Shown: positions 1 to 9,279, numbered from the stretch's first letter. The stretch is 64,000 bases of DNA from Amniculibacterium aquaticum (GCF_003852705.1 NZ_REFA01000010.1:23960-87959); one strand, 5' to 3'. A program made the numbers and translations. The notes: generated from the sequence alone by a model not told the origin.

Positions 1-723
1 AAACCGGTATTCAACTCTGTTGCAGATGCTGTAGCAAAAGCAGGAGCCAATGTATCCATCATTTTTGTACCACCAGCGTTCGCAGCAGATGCCATTATGG
101 AAGCTGCAGATGCAGGGATCAAAGTAATCGTTGCCATTACAGAAGGTATTCCTGTTGCTGATATGGTAAAAGTAAAATCGTATGTTGCTGACAGAGATTG
201 TAGATTGATCGGTCCTAACTGCCCAGGAATCATCACTTCTGACGAAGCAAAAATCGGAATTATGCCAGGTTTTGTTTTCAAAAAAGGAAAAGTAGGTATC
301 GTTTCCAAATCAGGAACTCTAACTTATGAAGCTGCTGACCAAGTAGTAAGAGCCGGTTACGGAGTTTCTACTGCTATCGGTATTGGTGGAGATCCAATCA
401 TCGGTACAACCACTAAAGAAGCCTTGGAATTGTTCATCAACGATCCGGAAACTGAAGCCGTTGTAATGATTGGTGAAATCGGTGGTAGCCTAGAAGCGGA
501 AGCTGCAAGATGGTACAGAGATAGCGGTTCTAAAAAACCGGTTGTTGGTTTTATTGCAGGACAAACAGCACCTAAAGGTAGAACAATGGGACACGCTGGT
601 GCAATCGTTGGTGGTGCAGAAGATACCGCACAAGCTAAAATGGAAATCATGGCAGAATGCGGAATTAATGTTGTAGCATCTCCTGCAGATATCGGTAAAA
701 CGGTAGCTAAGATTTTAGGATAA
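1..723 (+). CDS. sucD: Succinyl-CoA ligase (ADP-forming) alpha subunit, 5' truncated by window edge
   Basis: Frame 1 is open from the first base, so the gene begins before the window. The alpha subunit carries the CoA-binding Rossmann domain and the catalytic phosphohistidine of succinyl-CoA synthetase, a TCA-cycle enzyme working as a heterodimer with SucB. Visible motifs are [19 protein letters not shown], the glycine-rich [10 protein letters not shown] stretch, and [13 protein letters not shown], which holds the active-site histidine. The C-terminus ([15 protein letters not shown]) is complete. No terminator follows within the 24-base gap to the next gene, so the two may be cotranscribed. 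Confidence 0.97.
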   Translation, partial: KPVFNSVADAVAKAGANVSIIFVPPAFAADAIMEAADAGIKVIVAITEGIPVADMVKVKSYVADRDCRLIGPNCPGIITSDEAKIGIMPGFVFKKGKVGIVSKSGTLTYEAADQVVRAGYGVSTAIGIGGDPIIGTTTKEALELFINDPETEAVVMIGEIGGSLEAEAARWYRDSGSKKPVVGFIAGQTAPKGRTMGHAGAIVGGAEDTAQAKMEIMAECGINVVASPADIGKTVAKILG

Positions 724-747
724 GAATCTAAAAAACACACACATATC

Positions 748-1416
748 ATGAAAAAATTAGTATTAGCTTCTGCTCTAACGCTTTCTTCTATGGCATTTGC
801 ACAAATAGATTTTAGCAATACCCGTTACGGTGTAACAGGTGGACTGAACTACTCCAGAGTGAGACATGCACACAACCCTTCAGGACCAAGATATTCTTTC
901 CATGCTGGGGTTTTGGCATTGATACCGGTCGATAGAAATCAAATGTTTTTTATACAACCGGGTGTTGAATACTATGGAGCAGGCGAAACCGGAAAAGACA
1001 AAGATGCTAAAGGAACTCCAGGATATAATGCGGTATATGCCGAAGATTATATCTCTGTGCCTTTAATGTTTAAAGTTTATTTCTCCGAAGCCGAATCTGA
1101 GTTCTTTGGTTTGATTGGTCCTCGATTCAACTTTTTGGTAAATCAAAAAGTAACGGATCCTTCAAAAGCATATTATGCCGTGGATCAATTAACCGCCTAT
1201 CCTGGAGTGAATGGTAAAGCCAATTCTTTTAACTTCGGACTGGGTGCAGGTATTGGCTATAGCTACATGCGAAAGATGGAACTTACCCTAAAGTACGATA
1301 TGGGATTCTCGAATACCTATCCTAACTTGATGAAAGAACCGGGTATGGATCCTAACATTCAAAAAGCAAAAACAACCCAAGTGGTTAGTGTAGGACTTAG
1401 TTATATATTTGACTAA
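748..1416 (+). CDS. Outer-membrane beta-barrel protein (PorT/OMP_b-brl-like)
   Basis: A 222-residue protein with a clear Sec signal peptide (MKKLVLASALTLSSMAFAQ) and alternating hydrophobic/polar strands typical of a small eight- to ten-stranded outer-membrane barrel. The C-terminal strand ends in an aromatic-rich VSVGLSYIFD, as expected for recognition by the BAM machinery. The size and pattern fit the PorT-like porin family that is abundant in Bacteroidota; no substrate can be assigned. It lies 24 bases after sucD and is followed by a strong terminator. Confidence 0.8.
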   Translation: MKKLVLASALTLSSMAFAQIDFSNTRYGVTGGLNYSRVRHAHNPSGPRYSFHAGVLALIPVDRNQMFFIQPGVEYYGAGETGKDKDAKGTPGYNAVYAEDYISVPLMFKVYFSEAESEFFGLIGPRFNFLVNQKVTDPSKAYYAVDQLTAYPGVNGKANSFNFGLGAGIGYSYMRKMELTLKYDMGFSNTYPNLMKEPGMDPNIQKAKTTQVVSVGLSYIFD

Positions 1417-1438
1417 ATACTGTTTTTTATGAAATCAT

Positions 1439-1472
1439 AAACCGGAGCTCAGTCTCCGGTTTTTTATTTTTT
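1439..1472 (+). terminator. Rho-independent terminator after the barrel gene
   Basis: Perfect stem AACCGGAG/CTCCGGTT (1440-1447 with 1454-1461) with a six-base loop, followed by a T-rich run. It closes the sucD/barrel transcript. Confidence 0.9.
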
Positions 1473-1575
1473 TTCAAAATCAATTGCTTATTTTCATTTT
1501 TTTTAAAGGTTTTATAATGAGTACTTTAAACGGGTTATTCATTTTGTTTAACGAAAATTTAACGAAACTTCATCT

Positions 1576-1615
1576 TAATTTTGGTTAATATTAAGAAGAA
1601 TTGGTCGTATTTTTG
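1576..1615 (+). promoter_or_regulatory. Candidate promoter(s) of porX
   Basis: Two matches to the Bacteroidota -7 consensus TAnnTTTG occur upstream of porX: TAATTTTG at 1576-1583 and TATTTTTG at 1608-1615. The downstream one lies 55 bases before the start codon and has a TTTTG 24 bases upstream as a loose -33 element. Predicted only from the motif. Confidence 0.55.
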
Positions 1616-1670
1616 ATTTCAATTGCTGGCTGAAAAATCATTCAGCATTCACAATTAAACTAGAAAAATT

Positions 1671-3212
1671 ATGTCGAAAATATTATGGATTGATGACGAA
1701 ATTGAATTTCTAAAACCACACATTGTGTTTTTGGAAAATAAAGGTTATCAACTCACTCCCGTCAATAATGTAAATGAAGCCTTGGAATTGATTGAAAAGG
1801 AAAAATTTCAACTCGCATTGTTGGACGAAAATATGCCTGGAATTTCCGGATTGGATGCCATTCCCATGCTCAAAGAAAAGGATTCGTCCATGAAAATTGT
1901 GATGGTCACCAAAAGTGAAGAAGAACACATTATGGAGATGGCCATAGGATCTCAAATTTCAGACTATATCCTAAAACCTGTCAACCCCAATCAGATTTTA
2001 CTCTCGCTGAAAAAAAATCTGCAAGAAGAAAATCTTGTAGAACAAAAGACCATTTTGCAATACCAACAAGAATTCAGAAACCTGTCTATGGAGCTGTCTT
2101 ATCTTAGAAATCACCAAGATTGGGCCGATTATTATAAGAAAATTCTGAATTGGGAAATAAAATTTGATAAAGTTTTTGATAGCGAATTTGCAGACTTGTT
2201 ACAATCTCAAAAAGAAGAAGCCAACATTCAGTTTTCTAAATTTATTGAAAGAAATTATGAAGATTGGTTGCACACATCAGACAAACCGATGATGAGCCAC
2301 ACCCTTTTTAAAGACAAAATAAAGCCAGAACTTCAGGAGGATAAAGTCTTGTTGCTCATGATAGATAACCTGAGATTCGACCAATGGAAGGTGATAGAGC
2401 CTTTGTTTACCAAATTTTATAATAAGGTTTCAGAAGATTCGTATTACAGCATACTTCCAACGGCTACTCAATATGCAAGAAATGCTTTCTTTGCAGGATT
2501 AATGCCTAGTGAAATTGAAAAAAGATTCCCGGATAAATGGTTCAACGATAACGAAGACGGCAATAAAAATGAATTTGAAAAAGATTTTCTTGCCGATCAA
2601 ATGAAACGATTGGGGCTGGGTGACAAGAGCATGAAGTATCTAAAAGTTCTGAATGCTGACTATGAAAAGAAAATTTTAGACGAATTCAATCAATACAAAA
2701 AAAATGACCTTTTGGTAGTGGTGTATAACTTTATAGATATACTGTCACATGCCAAAACGGATAACCATATTGTAGATCAATTGATCCGTGACGATAAAAC
2801 ATTTAGGTCTCTGACCTATAACTGGTTCGAAAACTCTTCGATCATTAAGCTTATAAAAGCCGCATCGGAAAACGGTTTCCGACTGGTAATCACTACCGAT
2901 CACGGTACCGTATATGTCAAAAAAACCAGTCAGGTGGTTGGAGATAGAGAAACATCGACCAACATACGCTACAAAACCGGAAAGTCCCTAACCTACGACG
3001 AAAAAGAAGTTTGGGCCGTAACGCAACCGGAGAAATTATTTTTACCAAAAGGAAATTTGAGCTCCAAATACATCTTTGCAAAAAACAATACTTTTTTGGC
3101 ATATCCCAAAAACTACAACCATTTTGTGAATTATTATAAAGACACTTATCAGCACGGTGGTATTTCTCTGGAAGAATGCATCATCCCCATTTGTGTTTTA
3201 GAACCTAAGTAA
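1671..3212 (+). CDS. porX: PorX-type response regulator with PglZ domain
   Basis: Residues 1-120 form a CheY-like receiver domain: acidic pocket D8-D9, phospho-acceptor D52 in ALLDENMPG, and a conserved Lys in ILKPVNP. A linker is followed from about residue 200 by a PglZ domain of the alkaline-phosphatase superfamily, with MIDNLRFDQW, ATQYARNAFFAG, VYNFIDILSHAK and ITTDHGTVYV supplying metal ligands. This receiver-plus-PglZ architecture, at 513 residues, is that of PorX. PorX is the regulator of the T9SS that works with the PorY kinase and an ECF sigma factor in Porphyromonas and flavobacteria. The gene stands alone between terminators with its own promoter. Confidence 0.93.
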   Translation: MSKILWIDDEIEFLKPHIVFLENKGYQLTPVNNVNEALELIEKEKFQLALLDENMPGISGLDAIPMLKEKDSSMKIVMVTKSEEEHIMEMAIGSQISDYILKPVNPNQILLSLKKNLQEENLVEQKTILQYQQEFRNLSMELSYLRNHQDWADYYKKILNWEIKFDKVFDSEFADLLQSQKEEANIQFSKFIERNYEDWLHTSDKPMMSHTLFKDKIKPELQEDKVLLLMIDNLRFDQWKVIEPLFTKFYNKVSEDSYYSILPTATQYARNAFFAGLMPSEIEKRFPDKWFNDNEDGNKNEFEKDFLADQMKRLGLGDKSMKYLKVLNADYEKKILDEFNQYKKNDLLVVVYNFIDILSHAKTDNHIVDQLIRDDKTFRSLTYNWFENSSIIKLIKAASENGFRLVITTDHGTVYVKKTSQVVGDRETSTNIRYKTGKSLTYDEKEVWAVTQPEKLFLPKGNLSSKYIFAKNNTFLAYPKNYNHFVNYYKDTYQHGGISLEECIIPICVLEPK

Positions 3213-3240
3213 TTTTATTTTCATAGATTATTTTTTTAGG

Positions 3241-3279
3241 AAGTCGGAAGGAAGTCAAAAATTTTTTCCGACTTTTTTA
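3241..3279 (+). terminator. Terminator after porX
   Basis: Stem AAGTCGGAA (3241-3249) with TTCCGACTT (3266-3274), then a T-run. Confidence 0.85.
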
Positions 3280-3307
3280 TCATAACTTATTTCTGTATTT
3301 TCGTCTT

Positions 3308-4066
3308 ATGAAAATTATCTCTTACAATCTCAATGGCATTAGAGCTGCCATGACCAAAGACCTTACCGGATGGTTGCAATCCGAAAACCCCGATGTAGTA
3401 GGTGTGCAAGAAACCAAAGCCAGTCCCGAACAGATCGATACAAAAGCTTTGGAAGCGTTAGGATATTATTGCTATTGGTTTTCTGCACAAAAAAAAGGAT
3501 ACAGCGGTGTGGGGATCTTAACCAAACAAAAACCCAATCATATCGAATACGGTTGTGGCATTGAAGAATACGATGCCGAAGGCCGAATTATCCGAGCAGA
3601 TTTTGATGATTTTTCCGTTCTTTCCGTTTATGTGCCATCGGCTTCCAACATCGAAAGATTGGATTTTAAACTCCAATTTGCAGAAGATTTCCTAAAATAC
3701 ATCAACACAATTCAAAAAGAAGTTCCGAATTTGATCATCTGTGGCGATTTTAATATCTGTCATGAAGAAATAGACATTCACAATCCCAAGGGTTTAAAAA
3801 ATGTTTCCGGTTTCTTACCGATTGAGCGAGAGTGGATGACCAAATTTATGAAGGAATGCAATCTTACAGATTCTTTTAGAAACCAAAATCCAGGTGTACA
3901 GACTTTTTCATGGTGGAGTTACAGACAAAGTGCGAGAGCCAAGAATCTAGGCTGGCGATTGGATTATCATTTTGTGACCCAACCTCTATTGCCACGAGTG
4001 AAAAATGCTAGTATCCTGACCGATGTGGTCCATTCCGACCACTGTCCGGTAGTGATAGAAATATAA
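3308..4066 (+). CDS. xth: Exodeoxyribonuclease III / AP endonuclease (ExoA type)
   Basis: A 252-residue member of the endonuclease/exonuclease/phosphatase fold, used in base-excision repair to cut 5' of abasic sites. Diagnostic motifs are present in order: KIISYNLNGIRAA with the metal-binding Asn, GVQETKA with the catalytic Glu, the YSGVGILTK strand, ICGDFNICH with catalytic Asp/Asn, GWRLDYHFVT, and the terminal SDHCPVVIEI with the catalytic Asp-His. Length is normal for the family. It converges on the UMP synthase gene across a shared bidirectional terminator. Confidence 0.96.
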   Translation: MKIISYNLNGIRAAMTKDLTGWLQSENPDVVGVQETKASPEQIDTKALEALGYYCYWFSAQKKGYSGVGILTKQKPNHIEYGCGIEEYDAEGRIIRADFDDFSVLSVYVPSASNIERLDFKLQFAEDFLKYINTIQKEVPNLIICGDFNICHEEIDIHNPKGLKNVSGFLPIEREWMTKFMKECNLTDSFRNQNPGVQTFSWWSYRQSARAKNLGWRLDYHFVTQPLLPRVKNASILTDVVHSDHCPVVIEI

Positions 4067-4104
4067 AAAAAGAGCTGTCCAAATGATGAGGACAGCTCTT
4101 TTTT
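4066..4104. terminator. Bidirectional terminator between xth and the UMP synthase gene
   Basis: A 15-base-pair stem with core AGAGCTGTCC/GGACAGCTCT, flanked by A-run on the left and T-run on the right, so it can act on both converging transcripts. Confidence 0.93.
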
Positions 4105-4118
4105 ATATGAAATACAGA

Positions 4119-5480
4119 TTAAGCTAATGACTTTTCATAAGCTTCCCAACCGGCTATTTTGTAGTGTAAAGCCGATTTTTCGATATCTGTAGATTTGTAG
4201 ATGCCTCTGCCAACAATCATAAAATCGGTGTGCAGGTTTTTAAAAACATGTTCCGGTGTGTTGTATTGCTGACCTTTGCTATCTCCTTTGCTGTCCAAAT
4301 TTACACCTGGTGTGAAAAGCAATAAATCTTCTGTGAGGGGTCTTTGAGAAACTCCTCCGAAAACATTCGGATGGCTAAGAGCAATTTTCAAAGCTTCGTC
4401 TTGGTAGTTTTGGTCGGTAAGTGTGCCTTTAGAAGACATTCCCAGTATGGCAACCACACCGACATTACGGAAGCAGTCCAAACTTTCGTAACCGCCAATG
4501 ACTTGTGAGGTTACAAAGTCGGCCCATTCAGCAATTCTGTAGATTCCGTGGCTGAATTGCAATTCTTGGGTATTGCCGATGTCCGCAAACTTTCTATCTT
4601 CCATCAGCAAGAAATTGTGTTTTTCTGCCAAAGCTTTTAGTGGAAGTATGGTGGTTTCCATGTCAAAATCCGAAAGAATATCGATGTGGGTTTTTAGCGC
4701 AACAATATGCGGACCTACTTTTTCTGCCAAATCCAAAAGTTCTTTGGTGGTCAGTACATCCGCAGAAGCAATAAGGTTGGATTTTTTCTCAAGAGCAATA
4801 GAGATGATTTTTTTTGAAAGAGAATGTTCGGAAATTTCCATTTTTTTCTCGTAGCTCAATCTTTTTTTCTCTTCGAATTTCACCACATTACCCGCTAAGA
4901 AATCGTTGATTCTGCCGATTTCATCTTCTAAAAGATGACCTTCTTCTTGCAAAATACTGCATACTTCTTGTATGGTGAACAGGGTGTGTACACGATAACC
5001 TTTGCTTTCTAGCAATTCTTTACCGCCTTGTCCTCTGTCCAAGACCACAACAACATCAGAAACTTTTATGCCTTCGTTTTCAATTTCAGGGATGGTTTCC
5101 AAAAGGGATTTTCCTGAAGTAATCACATCTTCAACCAAAAGACAGTTTTGTCCTTTTTGGAAAAGACCTTCAATTAATTTTTTTGTGCCGTATTGTTTGG
5201 CTTCTTTTCTTTTGATGATGAGGGGCAAATTGCTTTCAAGCGACATGGCGGTAGCCATAGGTAGTGCTGCATAAGGTACACCGCAGATTAAATCGAAATT
5301 GTCCAACGGCAACATGTTCAGCAAGTGATTGGCCAGGTTTTTAAGGATTTTTGGATCCGAAGCCAATGGTCTTAAATCTACATAAAATGGACTTTCTATA
5401 CCGCTTTTTAAGGTGAATTGTCCAAACTTGATGATGCCGTGTTTGTAGCATTCTAAAAAGAATTCTTTTTTATTTTCCAT
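4119..5480 (-). CDS. pyrEF: Bifunctional UMP synthase: orotate phosphoribosyltransferase fused to OMP decarboxylase
   Basis: A single 453-residue chain covers the last two steps of UMP synthesis. Residues 1-200 are orotate phosphoribosyltransferase, with the PRPP-binding motif LLVEDVITSGKS at about 114-125. Residues 215-453 are OMP decarboxylase, with KTHID at 263-267 and the catalytic array EDRKFADIGNT at 294-304 (Asp295, Lys297, Asp300). The order PyrE-PyrF and the motifs KTHIDIL, EDRKFADIGNT, GQQYNTPE and IVGRGIY closely match the eukaryotic UMPS type. The separate short PyrE and PyrF of most bacteria look different. Known chemistry: orotate plus PRPP gives OMP, then OMP gives UMP and CO2. 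It has no pyrimidine neighbours here. Confidence 0.96.
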   Translation of the reverse strand: MENKKEFFLECYKHGIIKFGQFTLKSGIESPFYVDLRPLASDPKILKNLANHLLNMLPLDNFDLICGVPYAALPMATAMSLESNLPLIIKRKEAKQYGTKKLIEGLFQKGQNCLLVEDVITSGKSLLETIPEIENEGIKVSDVVVVLDRGQGGKELLESKGYRVHTLFTIQEVCSILQEEGHLLEDEIGRINDFLAGNVVKFEEKKRLSYEKKMEISEHSLSKKIISIALEKKSNLIASADVLTTKELLDLAEKVGPHIVALKTHIDILSDFDMETTILPLKALAEKHNFLLMEDRKFADIGNTQELQFSHGIYRIAEWADFVTSQVIGGYESLDCFRNVGVVAILGMSSKGTLTDQNYQDEALKIALSHPNVFGGVSQRPLTEDLLLFTPGVNLDSKGDSKGQQYNTPEHVFKNLHTDFMIVGRGIYKSTDIEKSALHYKIAGWEAYEKSLA

Positions 5481-5541
5481 TTCGATTTATTAGATTTTGC
5501 AAATTTAAGCAAATGATTTGTCTTTGTTGTGCTTAAATAAA

Positions 5542-5570
5542 AAAGTCGTCAGTTTTTTTCTGACGACTTT
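5542..5570 (-). terminator. Terminator of the YkvA/thioredoxin block
   Basis: Stem AAAGTCGTCAG (5542-5552) with CTGACGACTTT (5560-5570). Read leftward it is followed by a T-run, which suits the minus-strand gene ending at 5574. Confidence 0.88.
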
Positions 5571-5573
5571 CGT

Positions 5574-5912
5574 TTATTCAACAATTTCAGCTTCTTTAAT
5601 TTTTAGATCCGGATTCTTGTCGTTTTCCCACTCTTCAAAACGGTCGGCTTCTTTCATTAAAAAAGGGATGGCAAAGGCCAATAACGCAAGGTCATCCGCA
5701 ATTCCAATGAGGGGGATCCAATCGGGAAGTACATCGATGGGAGATATGAGATACAAGAGAATGAGTCCCGGTACAAAGAGGTTTTTCTTGCCGGGTTTGT
5801 ATCCACCTTTAGAAAAAATGGATTTTAACATTCTAATAATGATGGGCAGTTTCTGTAAAAACCCTTCATGCTTGATTGCTTCTCTAGCAATTTTGAATTT
5901 TGAATACTTCAT
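5574..5912 (-). CDS. YkvA family (DUF1232) small membrane protein
   Basis: The core FVPGLILLYLISPIDVLPDWIPLIGIADDLALL is the YkvA/DUF1232 signature (a hydrophobic helix followed by SPIDxxPD). Family function is unknown. The start used here (MKYSKF) gives 112 residues; an upstream ATG at 5942 would add ten basic residues. The tail after about residue 90 is highly charged. It lies 54 bases downstream of the TlpA-like gene. Confidence 0.85.
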   Translation of the reverse strand: MKYSKFKIAREAIKHEGFLQKLPIIIRMLKSIFSKGGYKPGKKNLFVPGLILLYLISPIDVLPDWIPLIGIADDLALLAFAIPFLMKEADRFEEWENDKNPDLKIKEAEIVE

Positions 5913-5966
5913 TTTGTGTTTTGGTATCTTTTTTCTTTGCAAAGATAGACAAATTGTGTACCAATA

Positions 5967-6506
5967 TTATTTTAAGAAGGTGTTAATTAAATCGTTGGAG
6001 TCTTTGTTATTCCAATCCTTTGATGCGTCTTCTTTGAAAAAGATCTTCCCATCCGTATTCAGTAACAATGTGGTCGGAAATGCTTTGGGTAATAGTGAGG
6101 CCGGAATTGGACTTTTGGCAATGTACACCGGTACACTGTACTTGTTTTCTTTCAAAAATTTTACAACATTTTCTTCCTGATCCTGCATGGCAATCAGTAC
6201 AAAATCCAACTGACCTTTTTTGTTGTTGTACAAAGCTTGTATGGTGGGCCATTCTGTTCTGCATGGTGGGCACCATGTTCCCCAAAAATTTAGAAACAAC
6301 TTTTTATTTCTGAAGTTTTTAAGGTTGGTATCCGGTGCATTGATTCCTTTTAGGTCGATGTCGTAATCCGCCTCGGAGAGCTTATTGATTTCTTCCACCG
6401 TCGCTGTTGGAGAAAGAGGAGAGTCCGAAGTACTTTGGTTAGCAATCCAATACAAGGCTCCTGAAATAACAATGCCTATAATGAAATAAAAGATGTACTT
6501 TTTCAT
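5967..6506 (-). CDS. TlpA/ResA-like membrane-anchored thioredoxin
   Basis: One N-terminal membrane segment (about residues 4-22) is followed by a periplasmic thioredoxin fold with NFWGTWCPPCRTEWP, whose CPPC redox site is typical of TlpA/ResA proteins. The cis-Pro loop region VPVYIAKSPIP and the TLLLNTDGKIFF strand follow. Proteins of this type reduce disulfides outside the membrane, for example during cytochrome c maturation, but no substrate is shown by the context. Length 179 residues. Confidence 0.9.
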   Translation of the reverse strand: MKKYIFYFIIGIVISGALYWIANQSTSDSPLSPTATVEEINKLSEADYDIDLKGINAPDTNLKNFRNKKLFLNFWGTWCPPCRTEWPTIQALYNNKKGQLDFVLIAMQDQEENVVKFLKENKYSVPVYIAKSPIPASLLPKAFPTTLLLNTDGKIFFKEDASKDWNNKDSNDLINTFLK

Positions 6507-6528
6507 ACGATTTGTTTGTAATTAAAAT

Positions 6529-6555
6529 AAAGGGAAGAACAAAGCTCTTCCCTTT
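6529..6555 (-). terminator. Terminator downstream of the WCGD thioredoxin-like gene
   Basis: Stem AAAGGGAAGA (6529-6538) with TCTTCCCTTT (6546-6555). Read leftward it is followed by a modest T-rich stretch. Confidence 0.75.
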
Positions 6556-6561
6556 GGGTAA

Positions 6562-7122
6562 TTAGATAAGTTCTAAGATTTCTTGTATTGCATCTCGACC
6601 TCTGTTTTTTGCGTAATAAACTTGAAGATCGTTGTAAAACTCCTCTCTTGGGTAGCTTTCTGGATTTTCTTTGAATTTCTTTAACAATTCCAATCCGAAT
6701 TTTGGTCTAGGTCCCCAAGATGCTTTTACGCTAAAATCTTCGTTCAAAATAAGAACTTTAGGGATGGATTGCGTTCCGTCGGTTAAAAATTGATCGATAA
6801 GGCTAGTGTCTTGGTCTCTAAGGAAGATTTTGCAGTCAGTACCACATGCTTCGAAAAAATTGTACAATGCCGGTACAGTTGCGCTGGCATCACCACACCA
6901 AGGCTCGGAGATGATCATGATTTTTCCATTGAAGTTTTTCGCTTTAAATGCCTCAGACAGGTCATCCTCAACTTTAAAAGTTTTCAAAGTACGATTCATT
7001 CTTTGTACACCAAGGTTGTAGTATTCTTGTTTTTCGTCGCCTTCAATCGGATTTTTTACTCTTTCGTCTGCAATGTTGAAATATTCTTGAAAGTTTACGG
7101 TTTTGTCCCAGTAGTTTTTCAT
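6562..7122 (-). CDS. Thioredoxin-fold protein with WCGD site
   Basis: A 186-residue cytosolic protein without a signal peptide. The segment IMIISEPWCGDASATVPALYNF sits where thioredoxins have WCxxC, but the second cysteine is replaced (WCGDA). The cis-Pro region SIPKVLILNEDF and the strand SWGPRP follow. Such WCGDA proteins are a recognised thioredoxin-family branch in Bacteroidota and Firmicutes. A classical dithiol exchange is not possible with the single site cysteine, so a monothiol or structural role is more likely. It is 30 bases downstream of aroC on the same strand. Confidence 0.85.
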   Translation of the reverse strand: MKNYWDKTVNFQEYFNIADERVKNPIEGDEKQEYYNLGVQRMNRTLKTFKVEDDLSEAFKAKNFNGKIMIISEPWCGDASATVPALYNFFEACGTDCKIFLRDQDTSLIDQFLTDGTQSIPKVLILNEDFSVKASWGPRPKFGLELLKKFKENPESYPREEFYNDLQVYYAKNRGRDAIQEILELI

Positions 7123-7152
7123 GTTGATTTTAAATTAGATTTATGTTGTTAA

Positions 7153-8217
7153 TTATTTTATTTTTCTTGATTGGTTGATGAGGTACAAGTCGGCCAAAAC
7201 AAAGGCTGCAAGGTTTTCTACAATTGGTACGGCTCTAGGTACTACACATGCATCGTGTCTTCCTTTTCCCTCAATAATTGTGGGATTGCCTTGGGCATCA
7301 AAACTTTCTTGCGCTGACAATAAGGTGGCTACCGGTTTGAAAGCCACTCGGAAATAGATGTCCATTCCGTTACTGATCCCACCTTGTATGCCTCCAGACA
7401 AATTGGTCTTGGTGCTAAAATCAGCATTGAAAAGATCGTTGTGGTCTTTGCCTGTCATTTTTGCGCCACAAAATCCACTTCCGTATTCAAATCCTTTGCA
7501 GGCATTGATGCTCAACATGGCATGTGCCAATTGGGCCTGTAGTTTTCCAAAAATAGGTTCGCCAATGCCGATCGGCACATTCTTAATCACGCAAGTAACG
7601 GTGCCTCCAATGGTATTGCCCTCTTTTTTAATCTCTTTTATCTTGGTCATCATTTTTTCTGCCGTTTCAGCATCCGGACAACGGACATCGTTGCTTTCGG
7701 TTTTGCTGAAGTCCAAATCCTGATAGGGTTTCACACAAAAAATATCACCAACAGAAGAAACATAGGCATTGATTTCTATTTCTTCCGGAAGGATGTGTTT
7801 GGCCAAAGCTCCGGCAACAACCCAGTTGGTGGTTTCCCTAGCTGATGATCTTCCGCCTCCGGCAAAATCTCGAATGCCAAATTTTTGCTGATAAGTAAAA
7901 TCGGCATGCGAGGGACGAAATTGATCTTTAATGTGATCGTAGTCCTTGGATTTTTGATTTTCATTTTCAATGATGAATCCAATGCTTGTACCTGTTGATT
8001 TTTGATCCAAAATACCAGAAAGAAATTGGACGGTATCGCTTTCTTTTCTTTGAGTGACAAGAGCGGACTGTCCTGGTCTTCTTCTGTCCAATTGTCGTTG
8101 GATTTCTTCTAAATTTAATAAAATTCCAGATGGAAAATTGTGAACGATGCCGCCGATGGCTTTTCCATGGCTTTCTCCAAAAGTAGAGAGTTGAAGGTAG
8201 TTTCCAAGATTGAACAT
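7153..8217 (-). CDS. aroC: Chorismate synthase
   Basis: A 354-residue enzyme that converts 5-enolpyruvylshikimate-3-phosphate to chorismate using reduced FMN, the last common step of aromatic amino acid synthesis. Family signatures are [14 protein letters not shown] at the N-terminus, RRRPGQS, the flavin-binding [13 protein letters not shown], and the C-terminal [16 protein letters not shown]. It starts 12 bases downstream of gpsA on the same strand, so both are probably cotranscribed. Confidence 0.97.
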   Translation of the reverse strand: MFNLGNYLQLSTFGESHGKAIGGIVHNFPSGILLNLEEIQRQLDRRRPGQSALVTQRKESDTVQFLSGILDQKSTGTSIGFIIENENQKSKDYDHIKDQFRPSHADFTYQQKFGIRDFAGGGRSSARETTNWVVAGALAKHILPEEIEINAYVSSVGDIFCVKPYQDLDFSKTESNDVRCPDAETAEKMMTKIKEIKKEGNTIGGTVTCVIKNVPIGIGEPIFGKLQAQLAHAMLSINACKGFEYGSGFCGAKMTGKDHNDLFNADFSTKTNLSGGIQGGISNGMDIYFRVAFKPVATLLSAQESFDAQGNPTIIEGKGRHDACVVPRAVPIVENLAAFVLADLYLINQSRKIK

Positions 8218-8229
8218 TGACGGGAAGGC

Positions 8230-9279
8230 TTAATTTAATTTGGTTACTAATTTAGAAAATGTTTTTTCGGCATCCTTGCCGTCGTACAATATTTTGTAAA
8301 TGCTTTCGATGATTGGAGCATTTACATTTTTTTCTTTTGCTGTAAAGTAGATGCTGTCACAAGCGTAATAGCCCTCGGCAATTTGATTCATGGATTGCAA
8401 AGCCGATTTTACGGTGTAGCCTTTGCCGATGAGATTTCCCAGGTTTCTGTTTCTGGAAAAAAGCGAATAGGCAGTTACCAATAAATCACCAAGATAGGCG
8501 CTCTCATTCACATCCCTCGGGGCTTCATAAATGGCTTCAAGATAGGTTTCCATCTCACGGATGGCATTGGATACAAAAACGGCAATAAAATTGTCTCCAT
8601 ATCCCAAACCGCTAGCAATACCTGCTCCAATGGCATAAATGTTTTTGAGTATTGCGCTGTATTCGTTACCCAAAACATCTTTGGAACAGTGTACATTGAT
8701 GAAGTCCGAAGAAAATAGTTTTAACAATTGATCGGCAACCTGATCTTCAACCGTAGCAATGGTCAGATAAGAAAGCCTTTCCATGGCGACTTCTTCGGCA
8801 TGACAAGGGCCGGCAATCACGCCTTGGCATTTATAGCCAATACCAAATTGCTCTCTCAAATAATTGGCAACGACATCATTTACTTTCGGCACAATACCTT
8901 TAATGGCGGAGATGAAGATTTTGCCCTTGACATCCGCATTCATCTGATCTAAAGTGTCGGACAGATAGATGGAGGGAGTTGCCAAGACAACAATATCGCA
9001 TTGCTTGACCAATTCGTTGATGTCTGTGGTGATATTTATTTTTTTTAAGTCGAAATGTACCGCCGTAAGGTAGGTGGGATTGTGCCCTTTTAGTTCTATG
9101 GCGCCTTTAACAAATTCATTTCGTACACACCAATGAACAACGGGTGCGTTCTCTACCAACATTTTTACAATTGCTGTTGCAAAGCTACCACTTCCTACAA
9201 CGCCTACTACAGGTAGACTCGGGTTGATGTTTTTTGTTGTTTGCGTGTTAGAGGGATGCTTTTCAGTCTTTTTTGCCAT
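8230..9279 (-). CDS. gpsA: NAD(P)-dependent glycerol-3-phosphate dehydrogenase
   Basis: A 349-residue cytosolic enzyme that makes sn-glycerol-3-phosphate for phospholipids. After a polar 20-residue leader comes the Rossmann motif GVVGSGSFATAIV, then FISAIKGI, GPCHAEEVA, the catalytic-lysine segment YSAILKNIYAIGAGIASGLGYGDNF and AYLGDLLVTAYSLFSRNRNLG. Slightly longer than the usual 330 residues because of the leader. First gene of the leftward gpsA-aroC unit. Confidence 0.96.
   Translation of the reverse strand: MAKKTEKHPSNTQTTKNINPSLPVVGVVGSGSFATAIVKMLVENAPVVHWCVRNEFVKGAIELKGHNPTYLTAVHFDLKKINITTDINELVKQCDIVVLATPSIYLSDTLDQMNADVKGKIFISAIKGIVPKVNDVVANYLREQFGIGYKCQGVIAGPCHAEEVAMERLSYLTIATVEDQVADQLLKLFSSDFINVHCSKDVLGNEYSAILKNIYAIGAGIASGLGYGDNFIAVFVSNAIREMETYLEAIYEAPRDVNESAYLGDLLVTAYSLFSRNRNLGNLIGKGYTVKSALQSMNQIAEGYYACDSIYFTAKEKNVNAPIIESIYKILYDGKDAEKTFSKLVTKLN

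Noticed and set aside
5518..6180. Plus-strand 220-residue ORF overlapping the YkvA and TlpA-like genes
   Set aside because: It is antisense to two well-recognised protein families and has no recognisable motif; a shadow frame.
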